This document shows, piece by piece, positions 58,328 through 64,000 of a DNA stretch of 64,000 nt. The DNA is taken from NCBI RefSeq assembly GCF_034669705.1, contig NZ_JAXMOR010000001.1:186001-250000 (forward strand), read 5' to 3'. The stretch's first letter is position 1, and each line of letters begins with the position of its first letter. Origin of the DNA: Marinovum sp034669705 (GTDB taxonomy: Bacteria > Pseudomonadota > Alphaproteobacteria > Rhodobacterales > Rhodobacteraceae). Under the pieces are notes generated by a model that searched no databases, was not told the DNA's origin, and saw nothing but the letters and a program-made list of their open reading frames with translations. The position numbers and the translations under genes were made by a program.

Positions 58328-59364
58328 GGCAGCGCCAGCACCGGCCGGGTCCCGATCCGCGTCAGGAGATCCTGCTCGACGGGCGGCAGGGTCGGTGCGG
58401 CGCGCAGCTGCGCCCGCATCTCGCGGTAGCTCTCCTGCTGCAACAGCGCATCGCGCCGCGCCCGGTGCTGCGCCACGCAGTCCTCGTGCAGCGCCGCCAC
58501 CCCCGGCAGCGCTTTCAGCGCGGCAACCCCGGCCTCGAGCTGCGGCAGCATCCGCAGGATCGAGCGATCCTCGCAGGCATCGTCATTGCGTTCGCGCCAA
58601 TAGGTGTCGTCGAAGTCGCGGTTCTCGCGGTTGACGTCGCCGCGGTCGTTCTTCACCAGATAACTGTCGAGCGAGCGCAGCGCGTAATGGTTCAACGTCG
58701 CAAACCGGCGCGCGCCGGCGGCCGGGAACTTGCGCAGCCGCCGCTTGTTGGCCGCCAGCAGGAAGGGCTCTGGCACCGCCCGCCCGGCGCCATCGGTCCA
58801 CCGGGGCGCGGGGGCCTTGCCGGGCCGGTGAAACGGCCGGTGCGCGCCGTAGTAGTGCAGCGGGAAATCCTTGCGCACCAGGGTCTTGACCTCGATCGCG
58901 CTCTCGGCGCACCAGAGGTCGGGATTGTGGCATCGGGTGAATTGGGCAATCACCGGCCGGTCCTCGAAAGGCTCGACCCCGCCATTGGCAAAGAACCGGA
59001 AGGTCACCGAGATCGCCTGCGGATCGCCGCAGGCCTCGATCAGCGCGGCAATGGAATGATCGCCGACGTGGATGTTGAGGAACTCGTCGACATCCGCCAC
59101 CCACAGCCAGTCGGCGGCTTGCACGACGGCCTGCTGCCGCGCGTCTTTCAGCGCCTCCATCTGGTAGTTGCGCCCCTGCGCGGGGTTGGCCAGATGCGTT
59201 ACCACATCCAGCGCCGCCAGCCGGTCCAGCAGCCGGTCGGTGCCGTCAGAGCAATCGTTGGAATAGAACAGGTGGTCGGTCACCCCGATCACCCGGTTGT
59301 AGGCGATCCATTCCAGCAGGAACGGGCCCTCGTTCTTGACACATGTCACCGCCGTTATGCGCAT
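58324..59364 (-). CDS. Glycosyltransferase family 2-like protein
   Basis: A 346-residue glycosyltransferase, the first gene of the - strand cluster. It opens with MRITAVTCVKNEGPFLLEWI, has SNDCSDGTD and the metal-binding motif VADVDEFLNIHVGD at ~89-102, and later HYALRSLDSYLVKND. ATG 59364 was chosen because the catalytic domain begins directly; the frame stays open to 59637 but that region lies in the divergent gap and has no good start. It is paralogous to the gene at 53617 (same length), and to the C-terminal domain of the fusion. Confidence 0.85.
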   Translation of the reverse strand: MRITAVTCVKNEGPFLLEWIAYNRVIGVTDHLFYSNDCSDGTDRLLDRLAALDVVTHLANPAQGRNYQMEALKDARQQAVVQAADWLWVADVDEFLNIHVGDHSIAALIEACGDPQAISVTFRFFANGGVEPFEDRPVIAQFTRCHNPDLWCAESAIEVKTLVRKDFPLHYYGAHRPFHRPGKAPAPRWTDGAGRAVPEPFLLAANKRRLRKFPAAGARRFATLNHYALRSLDSYLVKNDRGDVNRENRDFDDTYWRERNDDACEDRSILRMLPQLEAGVAALKALPGVAALHEDCVAQHRARRDALLQQESYREMRAQLRAAPTLPPVEQDLLTRIGTRPVLALP

Positions 59365-59585
59365 CGTGCCGCATCCCGACGCCCGTGGTTGACGCTCTGC
59401 ATGGCCGCCCCTGATCGCGATTGGCCGCGATACTGCCGTCTCTTGGTTATCTTTTGGCAAAGAATCGCATGTTGCAGGCTCTGCGTCAATCGCGCCGCCA
59501 CCCGGTCGCGGCCGGCCGCGACTTTTGTCGCCTTGACCCGACGGGCGGTGCGTGTAGCCCTTGCAGCACAAGGGAGAGGGCCAGA

Positions 59586-60497
59586 ATGACCAACACACCG
59601 GCAAGCATCGACGCGGTTCAGGCCATGCTGAACGCACAGGATTACGTCTGCGACCGGGCGCTCGGCACGGTGACCTTTCTGGCGCTCACCCTCGGCAAGC
59701 CGCTGTTTCTCGAGGGCGAGCCCGGCACCGGCAAGACCGAGATCGCAAAGGCCATCGCCAGGGGTCTCGGCCGCCGGCTGATCCGGCTGCAATGCTACGA
59801 AGGCCTCGACGCGGGCTCGGCGGTCTACGAATGGAACTTCCCGGCCCAGATGGTGGCGATCCGCACCGCCGAGGCCGAGGGGGGCGCCGACCGCACCCTG
59901 CTGAAACAGGAACTCTTCGGCCCCGACTACCTGATCGAACGCCCGCTGCTCGAGGCAATGCGCCCCGACGAGGCCGGCGCCCCGGTGCTGCTGATCGACG
60001 AGCTCGACCGCACCGACGAGCCTTTCGAGGCCTTCCTGCTCGAGGCGCTGTCGGACTATCAGGTCACCATTCCAGAACTCGGCACCATCAAGGCCCCCGC
60101 GCCGCCGATCGTGATCCTCACCTCGAACCGCACCCGAGAGGTGCATGACGCGCTCAAGCGCCGCTGCCTCTACCACTGGGTCGACTACCCGGATTTTGAC
60201 CGCGAGATGGAGATCCTGCACGCCCGCGTCCCCGAGGCCGCCGAGACCCTGAGCCGCGAGATCGTGGCCTTCGTGCAATCGCTGCGCACCGAGGACATCT
60301 TCAAGCGCCCGGGCGTGGCCGAGACCATCGACTGGGCGAAATGCCTGCTCGCCCTCGATGTCATCGCGCTGTCACCGCAGGTGATCTCGGACACCCTCGG
60401 CGCGATCCTGAAATACCAGGACGACATCGCCCGCCTGCAAGGCTCAGAGGCCAAGCGCATCCTTGACGAGGCCCGCGCCACGCTCGCACCGGCCTGA
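59586..60497 (+). CDS. MoxR-family AAA+ ATPase
   Basis: A 303-residue MoxR ATPase. Walker A is GEPGTGKTE, Walker B VLLIDELDR with the sensor stretch PPIVILTSNRTREVHD following, and the second half has the MoxR lid (RRCLYHWVDYPDF). MoxR proteins remodel or help assemble complexes together with VWA proteins, here the CoxE-like gene 78 bases downstream. GGGAGAGG precedes ATG 59586. It is divergent from the glycosyltransferase cluster, so a shared promoter region (59365-59585) is likely. Confidence 0.92.
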   Translation: MTNTPASIDAVQAMLNAQDYVCDRALGTVTFLALTLGKPLFLEGEPGTGKTEIAKAIARGLGRRLIRLQCYEGLDAGSAVYEWNFPAQMVAIRTAEAEGGADRTLLKQELFGPDYLIERPLLEAMRPDEAGAPVLLIDELDRTDEPFEAFLLEALSDYQVTIPELGTIKAPAPPIVILTSNRTREVHDALKRRCLYHWVDYPDFDREMEILHARVPEAAETLSREIVAFVQSLRTEDIFKRPGVAETIDWAKCLLALDVIALSPQVISDTLGAILKYQDDIARLQGSEAKRILDEARATLAPA

Positions 60498-60546
60498 GAC
60501 ACCCACAGGCTCCATCCTTCATCTTGCCAGACAAACTCCGGGGGTC

Positions 60547-60563
60547 CGGGGGCAGCGCCCCCG
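60547..60563. repeat. GC-rich hairpin between moxR and coxE-like genes
   Basis: CGGGGGC-AGC-GCCCCCG is a perfect 7-bp stem with a 3-base loop, 12 bases before the CoxE-like start codon. It resembles the hairpin at 19398. It could slow transcription or influence translation of the downstream gene, which lacks a clear Shine-Dalgarno sequence. Confidence 0.7.
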
Positions 60564-60574
60564 AAAATCAACAG

Positions 60575-61846
60575 ATGCCAGAATACGCCCCGCTCGAATT
60601 GCCGGAAAACCCCGCCCTCACCGCCAACATCACCCATTTCGCCCGCGCCCTGCGCAAGGCGGGCCTGCCGATCGGCCCCGGCCGGGTGATCGAGGCGATC
60701 CGCGCGGTCGAGGCGGCGGGCTTCACCGAGAAACGCGACTTCTACTGGACGCTGCATTCGGTCTTCGTCAACAAGCCCGAACAGCGCGTGGTTTTCGCCC
60801 AGATCTTCCGGCTCTACTGGCGCGATCCGCGCTACATGGAGCACATGATGTCGCTGCTGCTGCCGGCGATCCGCGGTGTGCAGGAGGAGCGCAGCGCCAA
60901 GGCTGCCGAGAAACGCGCCGCCGAGGCGCTGCTCGACGGCGCCGATCTGCCCCAGCCCGAGGAGCCGCCGCAAGGCGGCGAGGAGGAGCCGCTGATCGAG
61001 GTCGACGCCGCGCGCACCATGTCCGCCGAGGAAAAGCTGCGCAGCCTCGATTTCGAACAGATGAGCACCGCCGAGATGGCCGAGGCGCGGCGCATGCTGG
61101 CGCGTCTCACCCTGCCGGTGCCGCCGATCAAATCGCGGCGCGCGCGCGCCAGCCACCAAGGCCACCGGGTGGATTTCGGCAAGACCCTGCGGCTCTCGAT
61201 GCGCCGTGGCGGGCAATTGCGCGAACTGGCGCTGAAACAGCCGCGGCTGCGCTGGCCCAATCTGGTGGTGCTTTGCGACATCTCCGGCTCGATGAGCACC
61301 TATTCCCGCACCATCCTGCATTTCCTGCACGCCGTCTCGAACGAAAAGGGCGCGGGATGGGCAAAGGTGCATGCCTTCACCTTCGGCACCCGGCTGACCA
61401 ACATCACCCGCCACCTGCGCCAGCGCGATGTCGACGCGGCGCTCGCCGCCGCAGGCTCAGAGGCGCAGGACTGGGAGGGCGGCACGCGGATCGGCGACTG
61501 CCTGCATGATTTCAACCGCGACTGGTCGCGCCGGGTGATGGGGCAGGGGGCGGTGGTGCTCCTGATCACCGACGGGCTCGACCGGGGCGATCCCGAGCGT
61601 CTGGACAAGGTGATGGAGCGGCTGCAGCTCTCCTCGCGGCACCTGCTCTGGCTCAACCCCTTGCTGCGCTGGGACGGCTTCGCCGCCAAGGCGACCGGCA
61701 TCCGCACCATGCTGCCGCATGTCGACACCTTCCGCGCCGGCCACAGCATCGACAGTCTCGCCGCCCTCGCCGAGGCGATCTCGAAACCGGATGATCCCGG
61801 CGAGAAGGCCCGGCTGATGGCCGAGATGCGCGCCGAGGCGGGCTGA
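60575..61846 (+). CDS. CoxE-like VWA-domain protein
   Basis: A 423-residue protein with a von Willebrand A domain in its C-terminal half: the MIDAS motif is VVLCDISGSMSTYSRTIL (D-x-S-x-S) and a later VVLLITDGLDRGDP supports it. The N-terminal ~200 residues are helical and end in basic SRRARASHQGHR. CoxE proteins work with MoxR ATPases, as here, in metalloenzyme maturation. The target is not known from this window. ATG 60575 lacks a strong ribosome binding site, and a hairpin sits just before it; an earlier TTG is not persuasive. Confidence 0.88.
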   Translation: MPEYAPLELPENPALTANITHFARALRKAGLPIGPGRVIEAIRAVEAAGFTEKRDFYWTLHSVFVNKPEQRVVFAQIFRLYWRDPRYMEHMMSLLLPAIRGVQEERSAKAAEKRAAEALLDGADLPQPEEPPQGGEEEPLIEVDAARTMSAEEKLRSLDFEQMSTAEMAEARRMLARLTLPVPPIKSRRARASHQGHRVDFGKTLRLSMRRGGQLRELALKQPRLRWPNLVVLCDISGSMSTYSRTILHFLHAVSNEKGAGWAKVHAFTFGTRLTNITRHLRQRDVDAALAAAGSEAQDWEGGTRIGDCLHDFNRDWSRRVMGQGAVVLLITDGLDRGDPERLDKVMERLQLSSRHLLWLNPLLRWDGFAAKATGIRTMLPHVDTFRAGHSIDSLAALAEAISKPDDPGEKARLMAEMRAEAG

Positions 61847-61866
61847 CAGCTCCGTTCTTGCGACCC

Positions 61867-62042
61867 CAAGAGCGCCAGCGCGGTAGCCGCGATCTCTTCC
61901 CCTTTACGAGGGGCTTCGGACCCGGCTGCCTGTCCTGCAGCGTCACTGCTGTCTTCGACTTCGGTCTCTGCCGTCGAAACGGGGGCTCCGGACCCGACTG
62001 GCTGTCCTACAACGCCAGCGCCGTGGTCGACTTGATCTCTTC
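61867..62042. repeat. Imperfect ~72-bp repeats including the lrp 3' end
   Basis: Three units at a spacing of about 72 bases (near 61870, 61942 and 62014) share CCAGCGC/CAGCGT-type starts and GATCTCTTCC/GGTCTCTGCC ends. The last is the 3' end of the Lrp gene itself, and two of them also share CGGACCCG-N3-GCTGTCCT (61917 and 61989). Read on the - strand, the first unit encodes EEIAATALALLG, close to the Lrp C-terminus EEIKSTTALAL. They may be decayed copies of that end. The span 61847-62006 has no gene of its own. Confidence 0.55.
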
Positions 62043-62465
62043 CATCGACAGGAGCGCCGTCACGTTGTGCACCTTTACCTCTGAAATCAGCGCCTGGTAG
62101 AAGGTGTCATAGGCCCGCGCGTTCGATACCCGCACCTTGAGGATATAGTCGATATCGCCTGCCAGCCGGTGCGCCTCCTGCACCTCCGGCCGTTCCTGCA
62201 GCGCCTTCAGAAACGCCTTCTGCCAGGTCGCGTCATGCTCGGAGGTGCGGATCAGCACGAAGAAACAGGCCTCGAACCCCAGCTTCTCGGCATCGAGTTG
62301 CACCGTCTGCGCGCCGATGATCCCGGCCTCGCGCATCTTGCGGATGCGGTTCCACACCGGCGTCTTGGAAGAGCCCGCAACCTTGGCAATTTCGTCCAGC
62401 GACCGGCTGGCATCCTCCTGCAGTGCCCTGAGGATTTTCCGATCGGTGTCGTCGATACGTGCCAT
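62007..62465 (-). CDS. Lrp/AsnC-family transcriptional regulator
   Basis: A 152-residue regulator. The N-terminal helix-turn-helix is visible (DDTDRKILRALQEDASRSL, then EIAKVAGSSKTPVWNRIRKM), and the C-terminal RAM/ligand-binding domain includes VQEAHRLAGDIDYILKVRV with the glycine-containing effector pocket. It is divergent from cysG (164-base gap), so it may control cysG and thereby the sulfur or heme pathway, perhaps sensing an amino acid. The start ATG 62465 gives MARIDDTDRKIL, the usual N-terminus; the open frame upstream to 62549 is not needed. Confidence 0.9.
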   Translation of the reverse strand: MARIDDTDRKILRALQEDASRSLDEIAKVAGSSKTPVWNRIRKMREAGIIGAQTVQLDAEKLGFEACFFVLIRTSEHDATWQKAFLKALQERPEVQEAHRLAGDIDYILKVRVSNARAYDTFYQALISEVKVHNVTALLSMEEIKSTTALAL

Positions 62466-62562
62466 CTGTCCGGCCTTTCCCGCGTTTTCGAAACAAGCGT
62501 TCCCTCTGCGCTCACCATTAGAACGATCATCCTTAAATCCGCAAGCCACTAGCGCCGAAACG

Positions 62563-62580
62563 GGAAAATTTCCTATATAT
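62563..62580 (+). promoter_or_regulatory. Palindromic AT-rich site before cysG
   Basis: GGAAAATTTCC (62563-62573) is followed by TATATAT (62574-62580), the only AT-rich patch in the Lrp/cysG gap. GGAAA/TTTCC is an inverted repeat and TATATA is a possible -10 element about 50 bases before the cysG start. Such AT-rich, palindromic sites suit an Lrp-type regulator. Confidence 0.45.
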
Positions 62581-62629
62581 CCCCTAGGACAGGCAGGCCA
62601 GACGCCAGACCAAACGCCAGGAGAGTCAG

Positions 62630-64000
62630 ATGCAGCATTTTCCGATCTTCGTGAACCTCGCCGGGCAGCGCGTTGTCGTCTCCGGTGGTGGCGAGGCGGC
62701 GCTGGCCAAGCTGCGCCTGCTGTTCAAGACCGAGGCCGCGCTGGTGGTCTATGCCGCCACCCCCGCCGGTGAGATCGTGCAATGGGCCGAGGAACGCCGG
62801 TTGACCCTGGTGCGCCGCCCGCTGGCCCAAGGCGATGTCGCTGGCGCGCGGCTGTTCTATGCCGCCGACGAGGATGCGACCGAGGATGCCCGCACCTCCG
62901 CCATTTCCCGCGCCGAGGGCGCGCTGGCCAATATCGTCGACAACCTGCACGACAGCGAATTCATCACCCCCGCCATCGTCGATCGCGATCCGGTGACCGT
63001 GGCGATCGGCACCGAGGGTGCCGCCCCGGTGCTGGCCCGCGCCATCAAGGCCGATCTCGAAGCGCGCCTTCCAGTGCGCCTCGGCCCGCTGGCCCGCATC
63101 GGCAAGGCCTTCCGCAAGATGGCCGATCACCTGCCCATGGGCCGCGCTCGCCGCGATTTCTGGGCCGACTACTATTTCAACGCCGGCCCGCGGGCGTTTG
63201 ACGATGGTGGCGAGCGTGGGGCCAATCAGGCGCTCGACGATCTGCTTAGTGATCACCTGTCGCGCCAGTCGCGCAAGGGCCATGTCGCCTTTGTCGGCGC
63301 CGGCCCCGGCGACCCGGAGCTGCTGACGCTCAAGGCCCGCCGCGCGCTCGACGAAGCCGACGTGGTGATCCACGACCGGCTGATCAGCCCCGAGATCCTC
63401 GAGCTGGCCCGCCGCGAGGCGACGCTGCTCGACGTCGGCAAGGAAGGCTTCGGCCCCTCGACCAAGCAGGAAGACATCGACGCGCTGATCGTCGAGCACG
63501 CCCGCCAGGGCGCCCAGGTGGTGCGGCTGAAATCCGGCGACAGCACGGTGTTTGGCCGGCTGGACGAGGAGATCGACGCGGTCGAGGCCGCCGGCCTCTC
63601 CTGGCACATCGTCCCCGGCATCACCTCGGCCTCCGCCGCCGTCGCCGCCATCGGCCAGAGCCTGACGAAACGCGGCCGCAACTCTTCGGTCCGTTTCCTC
63701 ACCGGCCATGACACCCAAGGCTTTGCCGACCACGACTGGCGCACGCTCGCCCGCGACGGCGAGGTCGCGGCGATCTACATGGGCAAGAAATCCGCCCGCT
63801 TCATCCAAGGCCGCCTGCTGATGCATGGCGCCGACCCGGCCACCCCGGTCACGCTGATCGAGAACGCCTCGCGCGCCGAGCAGCGCATTCTCGAGACCTG
63901 TCTTGCCGATCTGCCCGCCGATCTTGCCGCTGCCGAACTGAACGGTCCCGCCCTCACATTCTATGGCCTCGCCCCGCGCGCCGCGATGCTCGCGCAACAA
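62630..64000 (+). CDS. cysG: Siroheme synthase, 3' end outside window
   Basis: CysG makes siroheme, the cofactor of sulfite and nitrite reductases. The frame is open from ATG 62630 to the window end with no stop (457 codons). Residues 1-~200 are the precorrin-2 dehydrogenase/ferrochelatase domain (VVVSGGGEAALAKLRLL); from ~215 is the uroporphyrinogen-III methyltransferase domain (VAFVGAGPGDPELLTLKA and VVIHDRLIS). The usual GDPFVFGRG loop is GDSTVFGRL here. AGGAGAG precedes the start. It is divergent from an Lrp-type regulator. Downstream genes are likely assimilatory sulfite reductase parts but are not in the window. Confidence 0.95.
   Translation, partial: MQHFPIFVNLAGQRVVVSGGGEAALAKLRLLFKTEAALVVYAATPAGEIVQWAEERRLTLVRRPLAQGDVAGARLFYAADEDATEDARTSAISRAEGALANIVDNLHDSEFITPAIVDRDPVTVAIGTEGAAPVLARAIKADLEARLPVRLGPLARIGKAFRKMADHLPMGRARRDFWADYYFNAGPRAFDDGGERGANQALDDLLSDHLSRQSRKGHVAFVGAGPGDPELLTLKARRALDEADVVIHDRLISPEILELARREATLLDVGKEGFGPSTKQEDIDALIVEHARQGAQVVRLKSGDSTVFGRLDEEIDAVEAAGLSWHIVPGITSASAAVAAIGQSLTKRGRNSSVRFLTGHDTQGFADHDWRTLARDGEVAAIYMGKKSARFIQGRLLMHGADPATPVTLIENASRAEQRILETCLADLPADLAAAELNGPALTFYGLAPRAAMLAQQ

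Noticed and set aside
53617..59364. Polysaccharide biosynthesis island acquired by recent transfer
   Set aside because: Considered for the glycan cluster, but no insertion sequence, integrase, tRNA or attachment site is nearby and base composition looks like the flanks, so recent transfer is not supported.

Overview
The window is GC-rich chromosomal DNA of an alphaproteobacterium, almost certainly Rhodobacteraceae (Roseobacter/Paracoccus relatives). This rests on a complex I (nuo) operon interrupted by small accessory genes in the Paracoccus/Rhodobacter style, a NuoE with a C-terminal helix-hairpin-helix extension, DUF5337 and DUF5333 genes, tatABC followed by a DUF815 ATPase, and short palindromes of the G(C/T)CCCGGA-N5-TCCGGG(G/A)C type between genes. 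No tRNA, rRNA, insertion sequence, prophage or CRISPR array was seen. It reads as core chromosome with one accessory surface-polysaccharide locus.

Layout. (1) 1-16041, + strand: nuoE to nuoN with seven or more interspersed accessory genes (three lipoproteins, one exported DUF5333 protein, membrane proteins, a carboxymuconolactone-decarboxylase-like protein). birA, coaX and rnj follow. (2) 19.5-32.9 kb: an OsmC-like protein, two DEAD-box RNA helicases, a pair of glycosyltransferase-like genes, prfC, a Hint-domain protein, an SDR protein, an orphan ABC ATPase, and a WYL regulator that is divergent from tatABC across a symmetric TGACA/TGTCA operator-like array. (3) 33.1-35.6 kb: tatABC plus a DUF815 ATPase. 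(4) 35.6-36.2 kb: the only long non-coding stretch, built of tandem copies of a ~250 bp unit. (5) 36.2-45.4 kb, - strand: a redoxin, a LysM/LytM lipoprotein, pcm, surE, an SDR, a small unknown gene, purF, cvpA, radA and a membrane coiled-coil protein. (6) 45.4-53.5 kb, - strand: PqiA-like, membrane protein, MlaF-like, MlaE-like, alr, dnaB, pyrE, pyrC and a family of unknown function. (7) 53.6-59.4 kb, - strand: a five-gene, tightly overlapping cluster of glycosyltransferases, an FkbM methyltransferase, a sulfotransferase, and a sulfotransferase-like/glycosyltransferase fusion. (8) 59.6-64.0 kb: a MoxR ATPase/CoxE-type VWA pair, an Lrp/AsnC regulator divergent from cysG, which runs off the end.

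How the genes work together: the nuo block builds the proton-pumping NADH dehydrogenase. tatABC exports folded, cofactor-loaded proteins. pyrC/pyrE and purF supply nucleotides next to dnaB and radA (replication and repair). The mla-like pair and the M23/LysM lipoprotein concern the cell envelope. The 53.6-59.4 kb cluster is the best candidate for an undescribed system: it looks like a dedicated pathway for a sulfated or methylated surface glycan, with related glycosyltransferases again at 21.8-24.5 kb. Other points worth checking are a 17 bp tandem duplication that creates a six-residue leader peptide overlapping the dnaB start, the WYL operator array, and the 250 bp tandem repeats.
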